Source of the DNA: Anaeramoeba flamelloides
Lineage: Eukaryota > Metamonada > Anaeramoebidae
Reading direction: 5' to 3'
Assembly (NCBI GenBank): GCA_027625915.1
Contig: JANTQA010000032.1
Span: forward strand, 5,704,001 to 5,768,000
Length of the DNA stretch: 64,000 nucleotides
In this document: piece after piece, positions 12,273-22,923 of the stretch
How positions within the stretch are numbered: the stretch's first letter is position 1
Layout of the letters: every line of letters begins with the position of its first letter
The notes under the pieces: generated by a model
What the model was told of the DNA's origin: nothing
Databases searched by the model: none
The model's input: the letters and a program-made list of their open reading frames with translations, nothing else
Position numbers and translations under genes: made by a program

Positions 12273-12467
12273 CAGTTTCACTTTTAAGACAGAAACTTTC
12301 AACAACATTTAAGGAACAAAAAAAATCTCGAATTACGACACAAAATTTGAGGTTCTAGTAAAATAAATTGTAAAAAAAAAATAATTACAAATTTTGTGTC
12401 TTAATTTTAGAGTTTTTTGTGCCTAAAATTTCGTTGAAAGTTTGTGCCTTAAAAGTGGAACTGACTG
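12273..12467. repeat. 200-bp palindromic MITE, copy 2
   Basis: The right end GTGGAACTGACTG is followed by TA. The left end is eroded and starts at CAGTTTCACTTTTAAG without the outermost bases. The arms carry eroded versions of the AAGGCACA words and face each other around a TAAATTGTAAAA loop. It is intermediate in age between the copies at 19047 and 30621. Confidence 0.85.
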
Positions 12468-14039
12468 TATTTGAATTTTTTAAACCTCCCAAAAAATGTT
12501 AAAATATGTTTCAATTCCTTTTATTTTCAGAAAAGTCTTTTAAAGTTCATTTTTTTTCTCTCCAAGAAAAAATAATTAGACAGTATTTAAAACATTCATA
12601 GAAAAAAAGAATGTATCCCCAATTTGATCAAAAATGAAGTTTAAAAGGATTTCGTTCATTGAAATAAAAACAGGTTTTAACAACAAGAAATAACTTATGA
12701 AACAAAATTATAACCCCTGGGTGTTTAAATTACTTGTGAATAAAATTATAGAAGATATTTCCAATAAAAAGGGATTTTTTTTACTTTTCATGAAAAATAA
12801 TCTTTGTCAATAGAAGTATTATTTAATTGACAATATAAAATTAAGTTTAATATTAATACTTGTCACATCAATGACATATGGTATTTATTTCAAAATATGT
12901 AAATTGGGATATTTCCAAAAAAAAAAAAAAAATGAGAAAAAATTGCACCGTTGTTAGAGAAAAAAATGCAAGACCAACTTCAATATAAAAAATTAAATAT
13001 GGAAAAGGTCCAAATTATTTTTTAAATAATAAAATGCTTTTATATATGTTTTTAATTCTATTTGAAACTTTGTTAAAATTAAAGAACTTATGAAATCAAT
13101 TTTTTGATCAAAAATAATTAATAAATATCAATTTTCACCGTTAAAAAATATCAAATACAATTGAGATCAGATAATTTTATTTTATTTTATATATGTAATC
13201 CTATACTAAGTAACAATTTGGATTATTTTCAAGAATCACTAAATGGCAGTTAAAGATTTTGGATAAATAAATACCTTTTTGAAGATCTAATTTAATAAAT
13301 ATATTTTAAAATAAAATTTAACCAATTACTTGGAAATAGTTTGCATATATAAACCCCAATTCAAGATTTCTAAAAGAAAAAAAATCAATTTTTGAAAAAA
13401 AAATCTTATTTAATCAATTCTTGAAAAAATATCAAATTAGATCCTTTTACCAATTGAGATTTTAACAACTGTTTATAAATCAAAAAACTCACAAAATAAT
13501 AAATAAATAATAATCATTGCTAATAAATTATCGATGGGTTGAAAATTTTGGAGAGAGTAAAACAAAAATATAGATCAATAATTGAGTTTTAAATTCCATT
13601 AGGAATATTGACCGAACATATGATTAGATAATATTTGCTATTTTATTTGAGTTCTTCTGTTTTAAACAACTTGACCTTAATATAATATCTATTGTTGGAA
13701 AAAAAAAATGATCGGCATAAACAAATTAGATAATTCAAAAAATGAAACGAAAACAAAAAAACTAAATGATGAAAAAATATTTTTCATTTTTTACAAAAAT
13801 CAAAATTATTTCCAATTTGAATGAAATTATATTATTGTAGTTGTTTTGGCGGTTTTAATTCTGTGAAATATTTTGAATTTTAGTCCATATATAATAATAA
13901 ATAGATAAATAGATAAATAGATAAAGATCTAGATCCCAAGAAGATAAAAAGTGTACTTTTTTTTTTTTTTTTTGGGGGAGGGTATCATAATAATTAGTTA
14001 ATGTTTTATTATTAGGTATAATAATAATATAAACAAATA
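12468..14039. other. Intergenic A/T DNA
   Basis: No gene seen. It holds a short tandem run of AAATAGAT units near 13895-13925 and a T tract with GGGGG near 13957-13980. The rest is unstructured A/T sequence. Confidence 0.5.
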
Positions 14040-14330
14040 ACAAAAAAATTTAAATTGGAATGGGCTGTACCCCCATCTTAAAACTAAGAAATTTAACCAA
14101 TTATCTGTATAGAGATTCTTATGTTTATGATAAGAATAAAATAAAAACAAAATCATACAATTTATGCAAACAACATTTGATCTTAAAAATCATTGAAAAT
14201 ATCGATCACTTTTTTATGGGACTGTCCATTCTATGAAAAAAATCAAACAATTTGGATTAAAAGACAAATTCAAAGAAACAAAAACAATAAGAATAATATA
14301 TTTTCATATTATCCGTAACAAAGACCCATT
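14040..14330 (+). mobile_element. LINE-like 3' remnant, copy B
   Basis: Aligns with 6905-7140 through ATTCTTATGTTTATGA and the bases that follow, and shares the coding-like stretch of copy C. One reading gives LKIIENIDHF and the next frame gives FLWDCPFYEKNQ. Together these match IIEKIDHYLWVCPSYDKNK of copy C, so a frame change separates the two halves. The His-x4-Cys pattern suggests the zinc-binding region after a LINE reverse transcriptase. No reverse transcriptase motifs are left. Confidence 0.4.
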
Positions 14331-14403
14331 ATGAAACTTATCATTGGTTAGTTGAAAAGAAAATTACATTTCTTTATTAAAATTGCTAAACCAAAATTTA
14401 GAA

Positions 14404-14755
14404 ATTAGAGAAGTGCCTTAGAGTGTCGTCAAGTACCTAGTTTTTCTTGAGATTTTCTGTTTTATTTGTTAAATCTAATGATTTTCCTTAGGTTTTTTTG
14501 AGGTTTTCAATTTATTTCAAAAAGTAAAAAAAACCTAGAACACTTCACGAAATAAAATAGAAAACCTCAGAAAAATCTAGCACACTTCAGAAATAAAATA
14601 GAAAACCTCAAAAAAACTAAGAACACTTCACAAAGAAACAGAAAGCTCAAAAAAAACCTAACGAAGGGTGCCTAAGTTTGTCAGAATTTAAAAGAATAGA
14701 GTAAAATCAAAGAGATTTTACTCTATTCTTTTAAATTCTGGAAAACCTAACTGCT
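14404..14755. repeat. Hairpin chain with 42-bp tandem units
   Basis: Starts AGTGCCTTAGAGTGTCG, the presumed element end. It then contains about three tandem units of roughly 42 bp built on AACACTTCACGAAATAAAATAG and AAAACCTCA (14533-14655). It closes with a near-perfect hairpin at 14685-14750 in which CAGAATTTAAAAGAATAG faces its own inverse. The same modules appear at 6165-6480 and 39040-39560. A weaker hairpin of the same type follows at 14840-14960. Confidence 0.65.
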
Positions 14756-15589
14756 GTAAGAGGAAATGAATTAAATCCCTTTATAATAAAAAAAAAAAAA
14801 AAATTATATAATGTTTTATATTTATACCTTTCAAAAGAATTGGAAAAACTATGGATTTTGCACTATTCTTTTAAATACTAGAAAATTGAAAGAAAAGTGC
14901 CCAAGGTATTCTATATTCCAAGAGAATAGAATATAATAGGGGATTTTGTTCAATTCTTTTATTTTCTGGTTATAAAAACCTCACTATTGAAAAGAAAAAA
15001 TTAATTTTTTCAATTTAATTCAGAATTCTTTAATAGTCCAAATAATTGATTACCCATTTGAATGATATTTCTTAAATTTAAATTTTTTTTGAAATATATT
15101 ATTATAACCATCAGAACTGTGGAAAAAAATTATTCAAATTTTTTAATTGTAAATTTAAAAAAAGTCTTAATAGGAACTGTAAAATTTGGATTTTCCAACT
15201 TAAATTTTTAAATATCTTTCAAAAATAATTTTTGATCCAAGATCTCTTATTAAACAATAGTATTTATTATAAGTAAAGTTGTTAAAAAGTGAAATATTAG
15301 CAAATTTCTAATTTTTTTGGGAAAAATTTTTTAAAGAGAAAGAAATGCTGATGTATTGAAAACGAAAAAACTCGATTTTCAAAAATAACTTTCAATTTCT
15401 CAAATCTTTCTTGACTGAGTATTAGAACTCTCTTTTTTCTTGAGTCATTAATAGACAAATAAAGAACCAAATTCCCTGATCACTTCAGATATGAATTAAA
15501 AGTAAAGATTGGAATGTATCAATTTTATTTTTTTAATTAATTCACAAAGCAGAGAAATCCATTTTAAACAAACCAAAATCAAATTTAAT
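14756..15589. other. Upstream region of the SDR gene
   Basis: Contains a decayed hairpin module at 14840-14960 and then plain A/T-rich DNA. The frame of the SDR gene is open back to 15509, but there is no ATG before 15590. No promoter motif can be named. Confidence 0.45.
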
Positions 15590-16549
15590 ATGGAACTTTT
15601 CCAAATTATTTCCTATATTCTCTTATTTTTGCTCTTGTTTTTTCTAATTCGGCTTGTTTATCCATTTATTTATTTAAAGTTTTTTGTTCGCTCACAAAAT
15701 CTGCAAGAAAAATACGACGCAACTTGGGCGTTAATTACAGGCTCAAGTTCAGGCCTTGGGTTGATCTTAGCAGAACGGCTCGCGAAACAAAAAATCAATT
15801 TGCTTCTGCTTTCTGATGATCTGGAATCCCTGAGGACCCAGTGTGAAACTTTAAGAAAGAATTATCCTGCGATCAAAGTCGAATCATTGTGCATCGACAT
15901 GTCGCAACCGGTTGAGGCCTTTATTCAGCGCATTGAAGGTGAGCTTCAAAAAAAGCCTATCTCCTTGCTGTTTAATAATGTTGGGTACATGCCCGTCTTC
16001 GATTTTGCGAGCTCAGAGTGGAACCAAGTCGAGTCTCATATCAATTGCACAGTGACAAACACGATCCAACTTACACACGCCGTGGTGAATTCCCTGTACA
16101 AAAGAAAGCGCATTGGCGCGATCGTGTTTACAAGCTCGATCATGTCTTTCATTCCAACACCATACAGCACCTTATATTCAAGCACCAAGTCTTATATTTC
16201 AGCCTTTGCGCAATCCTTGGCGATTGAAACAAAAAAATATAATATTGACGTGTGTGTCGTTCAACCAGGACCAATCTCGAAGACCAATTTCCTCAAAGCA
16301 ACAGGAATTGATAATTTCGACAAGGATCCTTTTGTAAGGCTGTTATATTCCTTTTCTCAAACACCAAAACAAATAATCAACCTAATGTTACAATCCATAG
16401 GCAAATTTACGGTGATCGATTCAAGTCCTTTGTGGGGGCTTGTCCGGGGTTTTCAGTTGGTCTGTGGTGAAAATATAATTCTTTATATTTTAACCAAAAC
16501 ATCAACTTTATGGGGTTTAGGGAGATCTTTAAAAAAAAAATCAAATTAA
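15590..16549 (+). CDS. ER membrane short-chain dehydrogenase (KAR/HSD17B12-like)
   Basis: A 319-residue NAD(P)(H)-dependent oxidoreductase of the classical SDR family, closest in layout to very-long-chain 3-ketoacyl-CoA reductases and 17-beta-hydroxysteroid dehydrogenases type 12/3. Residues 5-30 form a hydrophobic N-terminal membrane anchor. The cofactor motif TGSSSGLG is at 50-57 and NNVG at 129-132. The catalytic residues are Ser183 and the YSSTK pair Tyr196/Lys200, followed by PGPISKT after the sixth strand. The protein ends KKKSN, which contains a KKxx di-lysine ER-retrieval signal. I chose the ATG at 15590 because it starts directly before the anchor; the open frame reaching back to 15509 has no ATG. 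The gene is intronless and clearly GC-richer than its flanks. The substrate (fatty acyl or steroid) cannot be decided from sequence. Confidence 0.93.
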   Translation: MELFQIISYILLFLLLFFLIRLVYPFIYLKFFVRSQNLQEKYDATWALITGSSSGLGLILAERLAKQKINLLLLSDDLESLRTQCETLRKNYPAIKVESLCIDMSQPVEAFIQRIEGELQKKPISLLFNNVGYMPVFDFASSEWNQVESHINCTVTNTIQLTHAVVNSLYKRKRIGAIVFTSSIMSFIPTPYSTLYSSTKSYISAFAQSLAIETKKYNIDVCVVQPGPISKTNFLKATGIDNFDKDPFVRLLYSFSQTPKQIINLMLQSIGKFTVIDSSPLWGLVRGFQLVCGENIILYILTKTSTLWGLGRSLKKKSN

Positions 16550-16681
16550 GTACAACTTTTTTAATTGTCACTGGTAAGCACGAAGATTTTTTAGGAACTT
16601 CACTAGTGTAAACTTGATGTTTTTATTTTTAGATTCTTTTTTTTTTTTTTGATCGAAATTAAACAAGATTTTTTATGCTTT
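16550..16681. other. 3' flank of the SDR gene
   Basis: Short A/T-rich 3' flank with T runs. No clear terminator or second gene. Confidence 0.4.
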
Positions 16682-17152
16682 ATTTATCTATATATCCCTT
16701 AGCACCCCAAATAACCTAAAAACATTTCAAACAGAAATTTTAATTTGAAATGTTATCAAAGGATAATAAGGTATCTAATTAATAAACAATTATCTTAGAA
16801 AGAAAATTTTATAATTAAAAATTGTATAGTTACTTAAAATAAAAAAATAACTTGAAAAAAAATTTTCAATATTGGGAATTTTTTTTTAGTTATTGTGATT
16901 TTATTATTTTTCCAAATTTTGTCAAAATAATTTTTTTTTTTTTTTTTGAAAAGTTTGTCTAGTCTTCAAAAACCTCTTATTTTTAATGAATAAAACACAT
17001 CATACTTTACTGGAAATTTTTTTGGGGCCCTTTGCACCCCAAAATTGCCTAAAATGCATGATTAAATAATTTATTCATTATAAAAGTTATTATAACATCA
17101 CATAGAAAATTTGTTTTATCTACTAATTACTATTCAATATCAATATCTTTTT
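16682..17152. repeat. 470-bp direct repeat, copy 1
   Basis: Similar over its whole length to 18195-18655 in the same orientation, about 1.5 kb downstream. Landmarks in order: CCTTAGCACCCCAAATAACC, TTAAAAATTGTATAGTT, GAAAAGTTTGT, GCACCCCAAAATTGCCTAAAA and ATCACATAGAAAATTTG. The word GCACCCCAAA...CCTAAAA occurs twice in the copy, near 16700 and near 17033. The 1.04 kb between copies (17153-18194) shows no coding sequence. The pair could be ends of an old element or two insertions of one repeat. Confidence 0.7.
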
Positions 17153-18194
17153 TAGATTCTAAATAATTTAAAAATAAAAAAAAATATAAATTAAATTAGA
17201 AAAAAAAATCAAATTTTTTTTCATTGCAAAATTTCATAATTTTTTCAACAAGATTTTTTTTTCAATTTTAAATGATTTGGCCAATAGTTCGAGTCAGATT
17301 AATAATTGATTTTTTTTTTTTATTTTTTACAATTTTTTAATTTTTGAATTTTTAAAATCTAGTCATAAAATAAACAATATGGTGAATTAGAGACCATATA
17401 TCAGAACTTATTTAACAAGATCTGGATTAATTTATTAAGGAAAAATCCAAATATCACAAATATATTATTCAAATTTTTACAAATAACAAAATGCAATAAA
17501 AAAATTTGGTTTCGGAGATTATTTTAGATGATTGGTATAATATTTAAGAGTTATTTTTTATTTTATTTTAAATTTAGGTATAATTATTTTATCCATTAAA
17601 AAGTAATTTATATTTGTTTTATTCCAATTTAATAAATTGAAATTATTTTACAATTTTTTTTTTTTTTTTTGTTTTTCAATTATTATCTATTGCTTAAATA
17701 AAAGTTTTAGAAAATTAATCATATTAAAAATTTAATCTTGGCCTCAAGAAATAAATTTCATTTTTCTCTCAATTCGATATTTATTGAAATTTTTTCTAAA
17801 AAAAAAATTAAAATTCAAAGTAATTTATTTTTTTATTTATTTTTTTTATCGTAAAATTAGCAAAATTGTTTGGTGATTTATATTAATAAATTAATGTGTT
17901 GAGTTTTGAATTACTATAAATGTAATAAAATTTCTCATTTAAAAAAATAAAATAAAAATAAAAAACTTTAAAAAAAATGTAAAAATGAATAATTATTATT
18001 TTTTTTTTCAATTTCAAAAAAAAAATCAATAACTTAACAACTTTATCTTTGAACTATTTTGACTTTTTATTATAATTAAAATCTGGATTAAAGACAAATA
18101 AGAAAATTAATATATTAGTAGATCAATATCATTTTAAATCCAATTTAAAAAACTTGATGAAATTTAGGCAAATCCAGATTGCAAAGGGATATAA
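17153..18194. other. A/T DNA between the direct repeats
   Basis: Extremely AT-rich, with long A and T homopolymers and no open frame or recognisable motif. It lies between the two 470-bp direct repeats and would be the interior if they were ends of one element. Nothing in it supports any particular element class. Confidence 0.5.
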
Positions 18195-18655
18195 ATGTTA
18201 TTTCCTTAGAATCCCAAATAACCCAAATCATCTTTTAAAGAAAATTTGTAATTTGAATTGTTATGAAAGGATTCAAAGATATGGAATTTATAAATAATTA
18301 TCTTAGAACGAAAATTTTTATCACTAAAAATTGTATAGTTTATAATAACAAATAGCTTGTAAAAAATATTTTTCAACATTTTTAAAATTTTTCTTATTTT
18401 TTTGATTTAGGTTTTTTAGATAGAAAATTTATCCCAAAAAAATTAATTTTTTTTTTGAAAAGTTTGTTAAAGCTTAAAAAACCCTTAGTTTTAATGATTT
18501 CAAACACTACATTTTTTACCTCAAAAAAATATTGGGGTATTTTTCACCCCAACATGCCCTAAAATTATTGATTAATTGATTTTTTGTTTATCACAATATT
18601 TTAAATATCACATAGAAAATTTATTTTGTCTATTGATTGCCATTCAATATCACAA
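18195..18655. repeat. 470-bp direct repeat, copy 2
   Basis: Second copy of the repeat at 16682-17152, diverged by many substitutions and small gaps. It stops where the Tc1-type element begins: CATTCAATATCACAA is followed at once by the element's TAAACCATTT end. Either the element landed in the repeat's edge or the repeat naturally ends there. Confidence 0.7.
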
Positions 18656-19046
18656 TAAACCATTTACAAATTGATGGGGCTCGGTTATAATATGTATAAT
18701 ACATGTGTTTAAAGGATTTAAATTGATATTAGAAGAAAAAATTTATTTTGTATTTCAAAATTGGATTAATTTTTTCACATTTTTTTTTCGATTTTTTTTT
18801 GATACTGATAAATTCAAATAAATGTTGGAAAAGTTTTGGTTTGTTGTTCCTTTTTGAAATTTTTTTACACAATTTTTGAATAAAGCATTTTATTGGCTTA
18901 AGTGTAAAAAAACTTTGTAACATTATATGATCTTTAAATATATTCTTTTAACTGTACTTTTTTCAAAGTTAAAGTTCTGAGATTACTAAAAAGGGAAACT
19001 GAACTATAAATTTTTTATAAATTTATTTGAATTTATCAGTAATGTA

Positions 19047-19243
19047 CAGTCAGTTTGACTTTTAAGGCACAAACTTTCAACGAAATTTAAGGCACAATAA
19101 AAATCTCAAATTAAGGCACAAAATTTTTAATTATTTTTTTTACAATTTATTTTACTAGAATCTGAATTTTGTGCCTTAATTTGAGATTTTTATTGTGCCT
19201 TAAATTTCGTTGAAAGTTTGTGACTTAAAAGTGAAACTGACTG
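19047..19243. repeat. 200-bp palindromic MITE, copy 3 (nested)
   Basis: Starts CAGTCAGTTTGACTTTT and ends AACTGACTG, with TA on both sides. The arms are about 75 bp with only about two mismatches, one of the best-preserved copies here. Each arm carries three AAGGCACA words spaced about 25 bases apart. It sits inside the Tc1-type element, downstream of the transposase reading frame. Confidence 0.93.
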
Positions 19244-19345
19244 TAATCAACTAATTAAGATATATATATTAAGAATTACTCACAAAAGTATAAAAAAAAA
19301 TATAAAAATATTAAAAATTTCAATAATTGAAAAAAATGATAAATT

Positions 19346-20325
19346 TTAATAATGAGTTTGTCTGCCTTTTAGTCTTTTAACTTTGTATAATCTTTCTTCT
19401 ATAGTATCAATTAAATTATTGATTTTTTGGTTATCCAGATTTTCCCATTCTTGAAACGTAGAAATCAACAATTCTCTTTTATTTTTACAGTCAATAGAAA
19501 TATTATCTTTTAAAATCTTCGAAACATTTTCTATTGGATTAAGGTCAGGGGATTTAGCAGGCTAATCAAGAAGTGGTATATTATTATTTCGACAATAATT
19601 TCTTGTTGATTTTGAAACATGACAGGGTGCATTATCTTGTTGAAAAAAGAAAAAATCATTATTATAAGGATTATTAAATTTATCCAAAATTTGATTTTCT
19701 AAAATATTTTGATATTCTTGGCTATTTAAAGACTTATCTATATGGATTAAATCACTTTTTTAATTATATCCAATAGCTCCCCAGAATTTACATCTAATTC
19801 CATATCTCCCTGAGTGAAAAGTATAATATTTGTTATTATTACGTTCTTTTTTTGGTCTCCAAACCCAACCTTTTTTCTTTACAGTCAGTTTCACTTTTAA
19901 GGCACAAACTTTCAACGAAAAACAAAGGCACAAATAAAATCTCAAATTAAGGCACAAAATTTGGAATTTTTTTTTTTACAATTTATTTTTACTAGAATAT
20001 GAACTTTGTGCTTTAATTTGAGATTTTCATTGTGCCTTAAATTTCGTTGAAAGTTTGTGCCTTAAAAGTGAAACTGACTGTAATTCATTTGTGATTTTTT
20101 TTATTGCAAGATTGATGGTCGATTCGTGGAAAGTGTGTTATTATAGGGTTATTGAAATAGCAAAAATGATTGTAAAGAAATCATTTTGATTTCTATCGAA
20201 ATTTTATTTGAAACTTAAATAGAAAGATCGGAATGAATATTGTTGTTTTTTTCAATGGCTTCTAAGAATTTAAAGTTTTTCAATTTTTAAGAAACTTTAT
20301 GATTGATTCGAATTACTTTATCCAT
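19346..20325 (-). pseudogene. Tc1/mariner transposase (DD34E) pseudogene
   Basis: Read on the minus strand from the ATG at 20325 to the stop at 19346-19348. The N-terminal part reads MDKVIRINHKVS, then LEAIEKNNNIHSDLSI and STINLAIKKITNE, a helix-turn-helix-like start. The downstream part has GWVWRPKKERNN, CKFWGAIGYN, QQDNAPCHVSKS and KSPDLNPIENV. From the Asp of DNAPCHV to the Glu of NPIE there are 34 residues, the Tc1 DD34E signature. Stops interrupt the frame, one of them replacing the usual Trp before PAKSPDLNP. A MITE at 19882-20080 splits the gene, and the segment with the first catalytic Asp is missing at that junction. Clearly inactive. Confidence 0.85.
19882..20080. repeat. 200-bp palindromic MITE, copy 4 (inside transposase)
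   Basis: Starts CAGTCAGTTTCACTTTTAAG and ends GAAACTGACTG, flanked by TA on each side. The arms are nearly identical, with three AAGGCACA-type words per arm. It interrupts the decayed transposase gene, so it is younger than that element's arrival. The sequence on its two sides does not rejoin into a contiguous transposase, which implies a deletion at or before insertion. Confidence 0.93.
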
Positions 20326-20448
20326 ATTTTAACTATTCTTTAATGCGATAGTTCTGTTTATTTATTATTTTTACTTGAAGTTTGATAATCAAAAATAAAT
20401 TGACATTTGAAAAAAATTTTGGTCACTTTGGAGTAAATAAAGCTATAT

Positions 20449-22683
20449 ATTTAAGTAGAAATTAGTGTTAAATTAAAAAAAAAAAATATGTTGTTTTAGT
20501 CAATTGATATACTTTTTTTTTTTGAAAATTATTGAGAAGGATTTATATTCAATTTGAAAATTAAATTAATTTATCAAGTGTTGTATTATTATCATGGAAG
20601 TTTAAAAGCTTGAAATTTTCTGATATAGTAAAATTAAATTTCAAAATATCCAAATTCGAATGAAAAATATTGAATTCCATTTGTCAATTTTCAAAAAAAA
20701 ATAAAAAACTTCCCAGTTATTATTTCTTTTTTCATTAATTCGATTCTAAAACGAAATTTTTAAAATTGTTTTAATAATAAAATTACTAATTTGTAAAAAT
20801 TAAAAAAATAAAAATATTAAAAAAAAAATTATTATTATGATTTCGTGATCGCAATAAAAATAGAAACAGAAAAACTATTTGTTTTCGTACATCTAAAATT
20901 TTAATTAAATAAAAAAGGGGTGTTAAATATAAATAACAAAATAAATTGCTTAATATTCCAAATTTATTTCTTATTCTTTTGTTTAAAAATTGGGGTTGTT
21001 TGGGCCAATTTGGAATATGGGGATATATATATATATATATATATAATCTCCTGAAATAATGGGTATAAGTAAATTTAAAAAAAAAAAAAATGATTGTTAA
21101 AGAAAATGCTATAAAAGGTAATCCAAATAAAAGGATTTTAATCATTTTTGTTTAATTATTTATTTATTTTTATACCTTAAAGGGTTATCCAAATGTAAAA
21201 AGTGAGGTAAAATATTAAAAAAATGGGATTTGTTATGTGTTGTACTTATAAAAGTTATTTATGACGCATTTCAAAAATTCTGGTGAAAAAAGAAGTTAAG
21301 AAAAGGATATTCTCCAGTGGGGAATGTTTTTTCCATTTTTTCTAAAAAAGAAAACTAATAAATTCATTTTATTTCTTACATTAGAAACAATTTTTATCTA
21401 GGAATATTTTAGAATTATTATACAAAAAGATATATGTGTTTTCATAAAAAATAATTAAGGTTTTTTCTTTTTTCTATTTTGAGTTAATTTTTTGGTTAAC
21501 CAAAAAAAAATAATTTATTATTTATATTGAAAAATATTTATCTTGATTTAAGAATTATATTTATAATTATTAAAATTATCAAATTATTTTAAAAAATTAC
21601 TCATTAATAGTTTTTTTGTGTAAAGAAAAAAAAATTTTTCAAAATAAAATTTTCTTGAAGATATTTTTAAAATGAATTAATTTTATCCACAAAATTCCAA
21701 ATCATTTTTTTTTTTGATCAAAAAACTTTTTAATTTTTTGTTATATGATTGTTAAAATTGGCAAAATTCTCATAAGAACTATTTTTTCAAATTCAAAATT
21801 TTTTATTATGTTTTTATTTTTATCTTTTGAAGATCAGAAAACAATTTGTTTTAAAAAACTTAATAGAATAAAAAAAGTTTTCCTAAATAAATATCAATTT
21901 TATTAATTAATTGTTATTAAAATAATATTAAATTTAGAGTTAATTAATCTTCTATATCTCTATTAATTTTATAATTTTTAATAATTAAAAATATTTGTAA
22001 AATATTTTTACAAAATCAATACTTTCCAACAGAAAACGAAAAATATATTTTTCAATTTTGATAAATTGACTCAATTGTTAATAAAAATAATACAGACTAC
22101 TTTTTTTCATTTTATATTGGAAAAATACAAATTTTAGATTACAAAAAAGAGAATCAAATTAATAAATTGTTTGGATGAGGTTGACACATCCATAATTCAT
22201 AACACAAATTATAAAACAAAAAATAATGTTTTTCAGATCTTAACCAATATCTCATTTTATTTTTTAAAAATACTAGAACTTGAAGAGGGGTAGGTACACT
22301 TTACCAATTTTGAAGGTCTCGTATTTTGTTTCTAATTAAATTTTTTAAATTGTTTCTTTAACTAAATAATTAAATATTTTAAAAAATAGAGAAACATTGG
22401 ATATCTTAATATTATATATTTGTTTACCAATTAAAAAATTGAAATCAACATAAGGAAAAAATTCATCAAGAATAAATAAAACAAAAATTAAATAAAAAAG
22501 AATGTATTCAACGAAAATCAATATTTTAATCAATTATTTCTAATTTGCTCAATAGTCTATTTAATTCTTAATATTAAAACTTTTTTTGTTTTTGAAATTT
22601 TTTTGATTAACCAATTATTTGTTATTGCTAACTAATTTTTAAAAATGAATTTAAATTCCAATTTTCATTTAAATTGTTGGAAT
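20449..22683. other. Intergenic A/T DNA
   Basis: No supported gene. An open frame at 20786-21145 (minus, 119 codons) would encode a hydrophobic protein but includes an (AT)n microsatellite at about 21024-21043. The rest is A/T tracts. Confidence 0.45.
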
Positions 22684-22923
22684 TTAAACTTGGGGCAAGA
22701 AAATAGATATTTTTAAAAATTCGCTTAGGAAAAATGGTTTTATTGGGTGTAAATGTTTGATTTGATAATTATTTATTGTCTCACAAATTGGAAAATCAAA
22801 ATAATTAGGTAGATGTTGATATCAATTTTTAATATAATTTTCTTTTTTATTTGAGTCGAAATTTTCACAGTTATATTTTTGATATTCAGAATTTAATCCT
22901 TTTAAATGAATCTTTTCAGACAT
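22684..22923 (-). pseudogene. Possible small broken gene, unknown
   Basis: On the minus strand an ATG at 22923 opens 33 codons (MSEKIHLKGLNSEYQKYNCE...), then an in-frame TGA. The same frame then continues for 45 complex codons (YQHLPNYFDFPICETINNYQ...) to a stop at 22684. The amino-acid make-up on both sides of the TGA is protein-like rather than the Phe/Lys/Ile expected of chance A/T DNA. I recognise no family. It could be a recently broken gene, an exon pair with an intron I cannot place, or chance. Confidence 0.35.

Larger units (their letters stand above)
18656..20448 (-). mobile_element. Decayed Tc1-type transposon with two nested MITEs
   Basis: About 1.79 kb, or 1.39 kb without its two nested MITEs. 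Both ends align with the terminal inverted repeats of the shorter relative at 46915-47620: left TAAACCATTTACAAATTGATGG, right CACTTTGGAGTAAATAAAGC. The interior encodes a Tc1/mariner transposase on the minus strand (see 19346-20325). TA-type termini and a DD34E catalytic spacing place it in the Tc1 group. MITEs at 19047-19243 and 19882-20080 were inserted later. Confidence 0.82.

Noticed and set aside
15509-15589. Upstream extension of the SDR reading frame
   Set aside because: The frame is open but begins with TTG. The ATG at 15590 lies directly before the membrane anchor and is the credible start.
16682-18655. Calling the direct repeats LTRs of a retroelement
   Set aside because: No TG...CA ends, primer-binding site or coding remains can be seen between them, so only a direct-repeat pair is claimed.
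20786-21145. 119-codon minus-strand hydrophobic frame
   Set aside because: Starts with ATG and has some protein-like phrases (IPNWPKQPQFLNKRIR), but it includes an (AT)n microsatellite and long Phe/Asn runs. Chance or a relic is as likely as a gene.
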